Origin: Sinonovacula constricta
Lineage: Eukaryota; Mollusca; Bivalvia; Cardiida; Solecurtidae
Direction: 5' to 3'
Length of the DNA stretch: 64,000 nucleotides
NCBI GenBank assembly: GCA_007844125.1
Contig: CM017567.1
Coordinates: 40,519,190 to 40,583,189 of the forward strand
The position numbers and the translations under genes were made by a program. This document shows positions 36,101 to 41,252 of the stretch, piece after piece. How positions within the stretch are numbered: position 1 is the stretch's first letter; the number at the start of each line of letters is the position of its first letter. The notes below the pieces were generated by a model, which did no database searches, was not told the origin of the DNA, and saw only the letters and a program-made list of their open reading frames with translations.

Positions 36101-39008
36101 GACGTCACTACTACTACTATCGGTTGTAAACGTATTTTACTATCGCCTGCAAATAATATGTGGAAAGTCAGAGATGCAAAGGTAAGATTAAGCAGTTTTG
36201 ATCTTTTTTATTAGAATTTTGAGTATTTTGCTTTATGCAAAATACACTGACACTTTATCGACCATTTCTGTCGCGTTTATGAGCGTGGGAAAAAATCGAT
36301 CAGCGTCTGCCTACTCGCTGCAGATCATTCATGGGTCACGTGAGCGTCATGTGACTAAACAATGCTAATAATATAGAACATTCAACACTTGTGAAAGATG
36401 TACGCGTTATACAGCTAGTAGCCGTGTAAAGCAGTATTGTCTAATTGAAATTTAATTGGAATTTGTTCACCAATGGCAAGTAAGATGTATAATTTTTCTG
36501 TCTTTTTTTTTTAGGCTGTCCAGAGGAAGTACAGGTGCTATTCCACCTCCTCAATGGTTAATGCCATGAAGAAAGTGAGGCAGTCAGGAGCTCCCATCAA
36601 GACCACAGCAAGGGAATATGGCATACCCGAAACCTCTCTTAGACATAAGCTGAGTGGCAGGGTTGATCCAGAAGCTGTTCATTCTGGCCCTCAACCCATG
36701 TTTTCTCAAGAGGAGGAGCACCATTTTGCTGAACACCTCAAGTTTATGGCTCTCTGTGGATACGGGTACAGCAGAGCAGAAGTAGTTGATATGGCATCTG
36801 AATATGCAGTCTGCTTAGGAAAACGGGACGCTCAGCAACCTCTCTCACTGAAATGATTTCGTGGCTTTATGTCACGTTGGCCGGAGCTTAAGGTCTTAAA
36901 ACCCCGTGGCCTGGAGTTTCAACGAGCTAAGGCTACCACTGTAGACTGTGTGTCAAAGTATTACAGAGAACTTGGGTCCATCTTAGACAAGTACTCCCTG
37001 AAAGGCAGGCCAGAACGCATTTACAATGTGGATGAAAAGGGGCTGTCAACTTCTCATACCCCGCCATCTGTGGTTTCAGGATGTGAGTTCAAGCCTCAAG
37101 CAGTCACCTCAGCATCAAGGTCACTCGTTACTGTGATAGGGTGTGGTAATGCTCTAGGCCACAGTATACCACCATTTTTTGTGTTTCCCGGGGTAAGGAT
37201 GCGACCAGATCTTTTAGAAGGTGGAAGCCCTGGGGCTGACGGAACTGTCACGGAGTCAGGCTGGAGTAACAGCATTGTGTTCCGGAGATACCTGGAACAA
37301 CACCTTCTGAAATACCTCCCAGAGCGCTCTCCAGAAAATCCTGTGCTGGTAATGTACAATGGCCACAAATCTCACATCAACCTGGGTTTGATCGACTGGG
37401 CTAAGACGCAACACCTTATTCTGTTCATACTTCCGGCACACACTAGCCATGTATTGCAGCCCCTCGATGTCGGTTGTTTTGGGCCATTTGAGAGAGTCTA
37501 TAATGCCATAAGTCACAAGTTCATGAGGGAGCACTGCGGACAGAGTATTACCAGGTATAATGTATGCTCACTTGCTTGCTCTGCTTATTTGAAGGCACTG
37601 TCACCTGGTAACTTACAGGCATCATTCCGCAAGACTGGAATTTTCCCATTCAACCCTAGCGGCGCTGTTGATCCGTCCAACTTTAAGCCTTCAGAAGCCC
37701 TGCAGCAGGAGACATGTCCTGAAACGTCTGAAAAACAGTCTGTGTGTATAGAACCTTTGCAGTTCTTCGCTGAAAAAGCAGCAACAGTCACAGCAAAGAA
37801 ACCAGCTACTAAAAAACGACGAGTCCTCAGCACAGTTGTTAGCGGTAGGGCCATCACTGAAGACAGTATCATCAATCAAATCAAACAGCATGAGAATGCC
37901 ATGGCAAAGACGACACCCAAGTCACAGAAGAGCATATCTGAACCTCTACCTGGACCTACTGGAACAGCTAAGGCCAAGCGCACAACAGCAGTACATGAAG
38001 ACAGTGATGGTTCACTTGAAGAGGACTCCAACGAAGAAGTGTGCTGTTTGTAATATGTTCACCCCAGTGGAATTACGGAAGAGTAGTTCCCTCATCTTTG
38101 TTAAGTGGGTGCAGTGCACAAAGTGTGGACATTGGGTACATCTAATTTTTTGTACCCCTGTGAGGGTTGTTAGAAGGGGGGATGAGTTCTTTTGTCACCA
38201 CTGTGTTGATGAAGAATAAATAAAGAGTAAATGTTTGTTAATGTTATGGTAAAATTGCACTAAGATGTTTATAGTATCAAAATAATAAAACATGAAAACA
38301 TATTCGGTGTTAATACCTTCCAGATCCTGTTTGCTGTCACTGGTGAATAACGTAAGTACATTTTACTCCGAGTACACAATTCAGCACAGTGGTAATAAGC
38401 TATCCAATCAGAGGCGTCGAATCAGGTCACGGTCAACAAACATGGCTGCCCCCATATATACCGATGAAAAAATGGATTCATAAAAAAAGATGAGAACACA
38501 ATCTTAACCTTTTTCAGTTTATTGAAGTAAGGGTGTATATAAAGCAAGTAATATGTTTATTTTCGGAAAATGTTTTACTAAATAAGGAGAGGAGCAATCT
38601 GTTTCTTATGGGCGTCGAAACTGGTCACTCGAGGCTATATAGTTACAAACATTGATTTAAATATTTAACAATTTCTTCAAAAATAACAATTATAACTCAT
38701 TAAAGTGTTTATATTATACAATTTTAATAAACATATCTTATGAATTATGAATGATGTTTTATTAATTATGTCTAATAAAATGTTAATATTATATGGAAAC
38801 ATGGAGGTACGTTTTGACTTATAAGAGGAGTACGTTTTAACTTCTCGACAGGGGTACGTTTTGACTTTCCGTAGGGGTACGTTTTCGTGAGAGGTACGTT
38901 TTGACAGTAAACCAACAGAATCATTTCAACAAGAAATCAGCATTACTTGTTTACAAAATACAGTCCAAGGATCATGAAGGAACTGATTAGAAATAAGCAG
39001 CATGTACC

Positions 39009-39050
<42 letters not shown>

Positions 39051-39258
39051 TTCACTCTCTCTCTCTCGATCGATGAAATAGAGCTCTGTCTGTACTGAAA
39101 GTACTTAGTGACAGTCAGCAAATGCAGGTTCAATGTTGCGAGATTTCTCTCTGATATAAACAAATAAAAAGCTACTTACTGTTGAAAGGTAATCCTCTTA
39201 GATCTTGTTTCAAGATCTCTACGATTATTGCAGTTGATTGCAAAACACTGATGGCCAT
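20059..39258 (-). CDS. THAP-domain protein with Ulp1/SENP-like (C48) segment, multi-exon
   Basis: Proposed minus-strand gene of about 19 kb with exons, in transcript order: 39258-39180, 31757-31559, 26560-26524, 26268-26076, 23955-23887, 23640-23548, 23317-23255, 22876-22767, 22138-22010, 21417-21391, 20912-20868, 20141-20059. The first two encode a complete THAP C2CH zinc-binding fold, a DNA-binding module. Exons at 22876-22010 encode '...LTDEVIDFYLFL...', the opening helix signature of Ulp1/SENP cysteine proteases. Codon phase is continuous across 39258>31757, 26560>26268, 23955>23640>23317>22876>22138>21417. It does not fit across 31757>26560, 26268>23955 or around 20912, so exons are missing or mis-set there. 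Whether it is one gene or two is inference. A THAP plus C48 arrangement could mean a chromatin regulator acting on SUMO, or a domesticated transposon protein. Confidence 0.5.
20868..20912 (-). CDS. Candidate exon: start of a PHD finger
   Basis: Between acceptor tgttcttaaaag and donor GTATGCAC one frame reads KTKQYCICRKPDDG. YCICRKPD is the classic first zinc-binding pair of PHD fingers, as in CXXC1. The remaining PHD ligands are not found downstream. This frame does not match the phase of the exons on either side. A second open frame (NTVYAASQMTE) would join in phase to the last exon. Confidence 0.35.
21391..21417 (-). CDS. Candidate 27-bp microexon
   Basis: It reads SPLNNPSLQ, phase 0 at both ends, with acceptor ttagtgaatag and donor GTATGTCC. 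It is in phase with the exon at 22010-22138. Too short for family assignment. Confidence 0.35.
21755..21880. repeat. (TG)n(AG)n microsatellite
   Basis: About 90 bp of TG repeats with two TC interruptions, then about 28 bp of AG repeats, inside an intron of the minus-strand gene. Confidence 0.95.
22010..22138 (-). CDS. Exon: Ulp1/SENP-like fold, second part
   Basis: It is 43 codons, phase 0 at both ends, with acceptor acattttcag and donor GTAAGAAC. It reads VIDFYLFLMTQGKNILYVNC ... GTLKYPYTPENLLLQH. With the preceding exon ending LTDE it gives L-T-D-E-V-I-D-F-Y-L, matching the substrate-binding helix signature 'L.DeVInfYl' of C48 SUMO proteases. The catalytic His/Asp segment has not been located. 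Confidence 0.6.
22228..22655. mobile_element. Candidate hAT-type MITE
   Basis: The left end CAGAGCTGGAC and the right end (reverse complement CCGGGCTGGAG) are imperfect inverted repeats, with further internal inverted GTCC(C/A)GGAC motifs at about 22250 and 22566-22630. No clean 8-bp duplication is seen, so the boundaries are uncertain. Confidence 0.35.
22767..22876 (-). CDS. Exon: Ulp1/SENP-like fold, first part
   Basis: It reads HWKTATADDDSIVVKIGPFT then LCEDAFHFLKSTLTDE, with acceptor ttctctttccag and donor GTAACAGC. Two leading bases join the single trailing base of the exon at 23255-23317, and it ends in phase 0 into 22010-22138. 'L...D...L......L.DE' is the usual lead-in to the C48 helix. 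Confidence 0.6.
23255..23317 (-). CDS. Candidate exon, linker
   Basis: It reads ISNKDEKNFTMTMHSQHSFG between acceptor cttttttgcag and donor GTATGTAT. Phase is compatible on both sides. Polar linker, no domain recognised. Confidence 0.45.
23548..23640 (-). CDS. Candidate exon with an internal 22-bp duplication
   Basis: The frame compatible with both neighbours reads TVRDPRYGHSQKDQDTAKRT then KTQEAHVVNT, donor GTACATCT. The acceptor is at 23641 (aaaacag), or alternatively at 23658. The segment GACACAGCCAAAAGGACCAA is tandemly duplicated within the exon and shifts its reading between copies. Two frames are open, so the translation is uncertain. Confidence 0.35.
23887..23955 (-). CDS. Candidate exon, linker
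   Basis: It reads LPETSLGITFVPMDSSINNW then TD, with acceptor tttattcctag and donor GTGAGCAT. It joins the next exon in phase (1+2), but not the previous known exon at 26076, so one exon between them is probably unseen. Confidence 0.45.
24055..24615. repeat. Dispersed bivalve-type repeat with (GTCT)n and three 146-bp tandem units
   Basis: It starts with 'accggaaggaattataggtt', then a (GTCC/GTCT)n run at 24100-24172. Three units beginning 'accttgaaggtcaaggt' follow at about 24287, 24432 and 24579. The unit carries 'catgaccttgcagcaaaatc'. It is a common dispersed repeat by my recollection and non-coding here. Confidence 0.75.
25477..25860 (+). mobile_element. Miniature LTR retrotransposon (TRIM) with tRNA-like LTRs, family 2
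   Basis: Two 130-bp direct repeats (25477-25606 and 25731-25860) start TGT(A/G)GCC and end (T/A)ACA, giving TG...CA termini. They are flanked by TTAA on both sides (25473-25476 and 25861-25864), a 4-bp target duplication. One base after the 5' LTR is TGGCGCCCAACGT, complementary to the 3' end of tRNA-Lys(CUU): a primer-binding site. The internal region is only 124 bp with no open frame, so gag/pol must act in trans. No strong polypurine tract precedes the 3' LTR. Each LTR holds a tRNA-like Pol III unit. The LTRs differ at about a dozen sites, so the insertion is not recent. It lies in the intron between 26076 and 23955 of the minus-strand gene. Confidence 0.8.
25507..25595 (+). ncRNA. tRNA-like Pol III unit inside the 5' LTR
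   Basis: A box TTAGCTAAGTCGG (TTAGCTCAGTCGG in the 3' copy) and B box GGGGTCGAGTC (GGGTTCGAGTCC in the 3' copy) lie at tRNA spacing. The anticodon arm has 5 bp (ATCGC here, TTCGC in the 3' copy, against GCGAA) around a 7-nt loop CCTGTTA. TTTTT follows within 20 bp, a Pol III terminator, so a short transcript is possible. It resembles tRNA-Lys in the D arm. The equivalent in the 3' LTR is at 25761-25849. Confidence 0.6.
26076..26268 (-). CDS. Exon with helical, Lys-rich segment
   Basis: It starts RTVQENLEMVKNRILHISAK and continues HLLEDIGKKLENIFKKM ... ITWKKKKSSTVWTRR. Acceptor tactgttttag, donor GTATATCT. The two leading bases complete a Gly codon with the exon at 26524-26560, so phase fits. 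An amphipathic helix plus a KKKK run suggest a dimerisation or nuclear-targeting segment. No named domain. Confidence 0.55.
26524..26560 (-). CDS. Candidate 37-bp exon
   Basis: It reads QVSEEFGDSVLQ plus one base, with acceptor ttttgaacacag and a consensus donor GTAAGACA. It joins the following exon in phase. Confidence 0.5.
27003..27363. mobile_element. hAT-type MITE, 361 bp, perfect target duplication
   Basis: Termini are CAGGCGCGTTTCTGCCATT on the left and, reverse-complemented, CAGGCGCGTATCTGGGCCAT on the right. The 8-mer tattaggt flanks both sides exactly (26995-27002 and 27364-27371). No coding content. Confidence 0.9.
27440..27550 (+). mobile_element. tRNA-derived SINE fragment
   Basis: It carries a B-box-like GGATTCTAGTCCC and the family phrase 'ggggcaaaggact', also seen at 48600. 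Confidence 0.45.
27552..28072. repeat. About 62-bp tandem repeat, 8-9 copies
   Basis: The unit includes 'tcactaaaaagcagacaaac' followed by 'ctgg(c/t)ctaatg' and 'atatcagtatttaaaa'. Copies differ by small substitutions and indels. Confidence 0.9.
28075..31550. other. Intronic sequence, no supported exon
   Basis: AT-rich intron of the minus-strand gene. A CpG-rich patch with GGCCGCCATCTTGG lies at 29140-29235. A possible exon at about 31235-31267 (acceptor tatttttgcag, reading ENGSSQNSDVTAR) lacks a good donor and a matching phase, so it is not called. Confidence 0.4.
31559..31757 (-). CDS. THAP domain exon, C-terminal half
   Basis: 199 bp: one leading base plus 66 codons. Acceptor gtttatttttcag, donor GTATTTTG. 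It reads LPNKGKSPERHSKWIVGC ... HALVCSQHFTEDVIDRTGQI ... GGAVPTIVDLP. It has the THAP hallmarks: invariant Trp (HSKWI), the Cys-x2-His half of the zinc site (CSQH), 'F..D', and the AVPT box. The single leading base completes His with the exon at 39180-39258. The second and third zinc Cys are then 48 residues apart, within the family range. Confidence 0.85.
31844..32367 (-). mobile_element. Solo LTR of tRNA-like TRIM family 1, split by a nested element
   Basis: The minus-strand LTR of 151 bp lies in two pieces, 32367-32349 and 31975-31844. It runs from TGTAGTGCATTAGCCTATAG to GATTTACTTTA. It is flanked by gaac at 31840-31843 and 32368-32371, its own 4-bp target duplication. The gap is filled by the complete element 31976-32344 in the opposite orientation. 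It contains the same tRNA-like A and B boxes as the other LTRs. Confidence 0.8.
31976..32344 (+). mobile_element. TRIM family 1, complete element B, nested
   Basis: LTRs 31976-32120 and 32200-32344 (145 bp each) start TGTAGTGC or TTTAGTGC and end in CTTTA or CCTTA. The internal 79 bp starts ATGGTGTCAGAAGTAAACGG, with the tRNA-Leu-type primer site TGGTGTCAGAAGT one base after the LTR. It ends with polypurine GTAAAGGGGGAGGAG directly before the 3' LTR. The target duplication is tgcc at 31972-31975 and 32345-32348. It inserted into the solo LTR 31844-32367 and forms a long palindrome with it. No coding capacity. Confidence 0.85.
32526..32913 (-). mobile_element. TRIM family 1, complete element A
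   Basis: On the minus strand, a 154-bp 5' LTR (32913-32760), an 80-bp interior and a 154-bp 3' LTR (32679-32526). The two LTRs look identical, so the insertion is young. Just inside the 5' LTR is TGGTGTCAGAAGT, complementary to the 3' end of tRNA-Leu. Just before the 3' LTR is GTAAAGGGGGAGGAG, a polypurine tract. The target duplication is gacc at 32522-32525 and 32914-32917. The LTR contains an A box (GTGGTTGAGTGCC), a 5-bp anticodon arm with loop CTACTGA, and a perfect B box GGGTTCGAATCCC. It therefore combines LTR-retrotransposon and tRNA/SINE features. No open frame. Confidence 0.88.
33890..35560 (-). pseudogene. MULE transposase with PHD-like and FLYWCH zinc fingers, broken
   Basis: From the ATG at 35560, a Cys/His cluster near residues 25-80 (CQKCSKP ... 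SCDSCGEWQHRGC ... FTCTVC) is PHD-like. A linker and the start of a FLYWCH finger follow (NSVTWW), then an in-frame TAA at 34826-34828, after which SKRSMSHRCPAK continues the finger in the same frame. The MULE core follows: DPFEQLFSVNAF, FMSRRRKRDYKKVLKKI, FMVDYEAAMWSAL (second catalytic Asp), GCSFHWSQAVW, and NNDLEGWHRRLN (candidate Glu). The 'DGTF' block with the first catalytic Asp, normally just before 'F.QLF', is missing. The sequence jumps from the HDHPADLGLG segment straight to QVKDPFEQ. With a stop and a deletion, this copy cannot be active alone. Confidence 0.8.
35565..36015. other. MULE-internal non-coding segment
   Basis: AT-rich sequence between the transposase start and the nested pogo element, probably the element's promoter region. 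I see no distinct motif. Confidence 0.4.
36018..38635 (+). mobile_element. pogo/Tigger-like transposon nested in the MULE
   Basis: The ends share CGAGTG(C/A)CC(C/A)GTTT and TTTCGACGCC as inverted repeats (left 36018-36058, right 38610-38635). TA dinucleotides at 36016-36017 and 38636-38637 fit a Tc1/mariner-type TA target. It carries one plus-strand transposase gene with an intron, now a pseudogene (36158-38219). The exact ends are less certain than the insertion itself. Confidence 0.65.
36158..38219 (+). pseudogene. pogo-superfamily transposase pseudogene (Psq HTH, DDE core, PHD-like C-terminus)
   Basis: Exon 1 is MWKVRDAK (36158-36181, donor GTAAGATT). Exon 2 starts at 36515 after tttttttttag in frame: AVQRKYRCYSTSSMVNAM, then KKVRQSGAPIKTTAREYGIP, a Psq-type helix-turn-helix. 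At 36854-36856 a TGA replaces the Trp expected in 'SLxWFRGFMSRWPEL', and the frame continues. The core has RIYNVDEKGLS (first Asp), VLVMYNGHKSHINLG and LPAHTSHVLQPLDVGCFGPF (third Asp). The second acid, normally Asp in 'DGHkSH', is Asn here. After 38030 a frameshift moves to a reading with CAVC ... VQCTKCGHWVH ... FFCHHC, a PHD-like zinc finger usual at the C-terminus of this subgroup. Nonsense, frameshift and a lost catalytic acid mark it as dead. Confidence 0.85.
38999..39066. repeat. (CT)n microsatellite
   Basis: About 60 bp of CT repeats just outside the MULE, in intron 1 of the THAP gene. Confidence 0.95.
39180..39258 (-). CDS. THAP domain exon, N-terminal half
   Basis: On the minus strand the frame that joins exon 2 reads GHQCFAINCNNRRDLETRSK then RITFQ plus CA, with consensus donor GTAAGTAG. 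C-F-A-I-N-C is the first zinc pair of a THAP domain (C-x4-C followed by N-R). The local start reads ATGGCCATCAG; one extra G would give M-G-H-Q-C in the THAP frame, the usual distance from a THAP start codon. As written, the ATG is out of frame, and upstream the THAP frame meets a TAA. So there is either a one-base deletion or error, or an unseen upstream exon. Confidence 0.75.
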
Positions 39259-39480
39259 TATAAACCTTTTTTTAAGTTTTGTTGTCCCATTGCTCGCAAT
39301 GGCAGACGCCATTTTCAGCAACTAGCTGTGCTCTCCAATATGGCGGCCAATGGTACGATGACGCATCAGCACTCAGCCAATAGGATGGCCGGTCTATCTT
39401 TCTTATGTCTATGCTCCCTCCCCTCTCCCCAAACGTGTTCCGTATTCGCAATCTGATGGCGCCTGTCATTGAAGATATTT
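39259..39480. promoter_or_regulatory. Probable divergent promoter (THAP gene / QTMAN)
   Basis: GC-richer than its surroundings. It contains CAATATGGCGGCCAATGG (YY1-like and CCAAT motifs) at about 39336-39353, CAGCCAATAGG at 39374-39384, and CGATGACGCATCA (CRE/AP-1-like). It lies just upstream of the first THAP exon (minus) and 1.6 kb upstream of the first coding exon of QTMAN (plus). Confidence 0.4.
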
Positions 39481-39904
39481 AATTGACTTTTTATCCTGTC
39501 CTTTTTTCGAAAATTGCCAACCAACACGCATCAGGTGACTCAACATTTTTAATTTAATTATTTTTTATGCTGAAACTGAAAATAGACTCATTCTTCACTT
39601 TGTCTTGAAAAGAATGTATCTTGGTGCTACCTAAATATGACGTTTTTAAAAATACCGGTACAGTAGGCCTATTTGTCTTCAACTTGAAGTTCAAGTTCTT
39701 CGGTAACATCCTCTAGCTTCCAACAACTGGACAGAAAATATCTTTTAACTAGTGAAATATCGAATTAGAGTTTTATTAATATTCGCAGAATTTTGGAGAA
39801 AAACGTTGCATTTTGGTAACGTGAGTTAAGTCTCAGAAATGATAACAAATTATGTTTTCATAGTATTCCTATGCATTTGGTACGGTATTATGAAAATCAG
39901 AACT

Positions 39905-40675
39905 AACGAGGGGGTGCCCGTGGCCAAGCGGTTAAAGTCGATGACTTGAAACTCCTCAGCCCCTAACCAAGTGGGTTCGAGTCCCATTCCAGACTAGAAC
40001 TTTCAGGTAGGGAGGTTTTCCAGCAAACCTGCTGTGTGCCAGTGGTTCTACCCAGATAAAAGTCTGGGGTCTTCCTCCACCAATAGATAGTTTCCACGTT
40101 TGTGAAAATCCCTTATCTGGCAGCCATCTTTGATGGTAACTTCAGTGGATTTTTATATGAATTGTATAGAAGGGTAAATTTTATTTTCTTGTAATTTCTT
40201 CATTTGTGGTCTGAAAGTTAAAAGCTATACACCCTTTAAATGCTCTTGAAATTCATATTTTTAGAATACAATATTTTTACAATTAATAAATACACACAGA
40301 ATTAATACACAGAAATAAATAAAACTATTGGCTCATACTTAAAACAAAATGAACAGTGTATCATTTTGGGTTATATTTCTTTAACCTTTTAAACTATCAA
40401 AATATAGTTTTGATATTTAAAATACTTTTTAAAAGCTGTTAAATTTGATATAAAATTCAGTAAAATAGACTGAAAAATAAAAACACAGTGGTGAGTTAAA
40501 TACAGCATATATTTCCGGATTTCAGCCTGCATTAGCTTCTGCCCACAAAGATGGCTGCCTTAAACTGTCTTATCAGTGTTGATGACATCACATGGAAACT
40601 ATTTATAATAAGCTGGATGTCCCCAATGTGACCATAATTGTCGGTGCTGTGTTACATAAACAAACAAGTCTGAAC
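39905..40675 (+). mobile_element. tRNA-derived SINE, interrupted by a MITE
   Basis: The head at 39905 (GTGCCCGTGGCCAAGCGGTT A box, GTGGGTTCGAGTCCC B box) and body continue to 'cttcctccaccaa' at 40083. The tail resumes at 40604 with 'ataagctggatgtccccaat' and ends in 'ttacataaacaaacaa'. The uninterrupted relative at 48040-48275 shows the same order, so the MITE 40086-40603 inserted into this SINE. Confidence 0.8.
40086..40603. mobile_element. MITE, GATAGTTTCCA family (TA target), copy 1
   Basis: Ends GATAGTTTCCACGT and, reverse-complemented, AATAGTTTCCATGT. GGCAGCCATCTTTG is repeated inverted about 30-45 bp inside each end. TA flanks both sides (40084-40085 and 40604-40605). A second copy is at 50908-51345. 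Confidence 0.8.
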
Positions 40676-40899
40676 TAACGTGACTAATGCTTGTATAAGC
40701 ATTTGAAACGTTGTCTTCAAAAATGCCTTGTGCGTACTAATAACCATTTCCAAAAAAGGTTTATGATTGCAAATGCAGAAGGGGTTAACTACCAACTTGT
40801 AACTCTTTTGCTCCTGTGACTAATTTTCTTTGTCAGTGTCAATTTTTACTTAAATTATACTGTTCCACTAATTTATGTCTGTCTTTCTGTTGTCTATCT

Positions 40900-41000
40900 G
40901 CCTGTCTCTGTCTCTCTCCCTCACACACACTCTCTCACACCCTGTCTTTCTGTCACTCTTTTGCTCTCTCTTGCTCTCTCTTTTTCTCTCACTCTCAATA
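40900..41000 (+). repeat. CT-rich polypyrimidine tract
   Basis: Runs of TCTC and CACACTCTCTC directly upstream of the first QTMAN coding exon (acceptor at 41030). It lengthens the pyrimidine tract before that splice site. Confidence 0.8.
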
Positions 41001-41070
41001 TTTTTATTTTATATTTTATATTTTGAACAGCCTTGAACAACAGCGTAGGGACTGTCCATTCACATTCGCG

Positions 41071-41252
41071 ATGTCGCATAGCCTTGTAATTGAACCATTC
41101 TATGTGGGCTCTCACAAGCAACTTGTGGACCTGCTGGTTAGAGAAATACCAGGAGTCGAGCTAGCAACCCTGAGAGGAAAGAAATGGCACTGGAAAGCCC
41201 GAACTTCTGCCCTCTCCCTAAGTCAGCAGATAAAGAAAGATCACTGCTATAA
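41071..41252 (+). CDS. QTMAN: QTMAN coding exon 1
   Basis: It starts [20 protein letters not shown] with an N-terminus as in vertebrate orthologues, and ends in phase 2 at consensus donor GTAAGAAC. The exon extends upstream to 41031 as 5' UTR after acceptor attttgaacag. Confidence 0.88.

Larger units (their letters stand above)
32975..38913 (-). mobile_element. Mutator-like (MULE) DNA transposon, 5.9 kb, with nested pogo element
   Basis: The element starts GGGATACAGTCAAAACGTAC and its other end, reverse-complemented, starts GGTTTACTGTCAAAACGTAC. It is bounded by an exact 8-bp duplication aacagaat (32967-32974 and 38914-38921). Six copies of a (G)TCAAAACGTAC motif at 32982-33105 and five inverted copies at 38808-38908 form subterminal arrays, which are likely transposase sites. 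It encodes a MULE transposase remnant on the minus strand (33890-35560) and is interrupted by a pogo-like element (36018-38635). It sits in intron 1 of the THAP gene. Confidence 0.85.
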
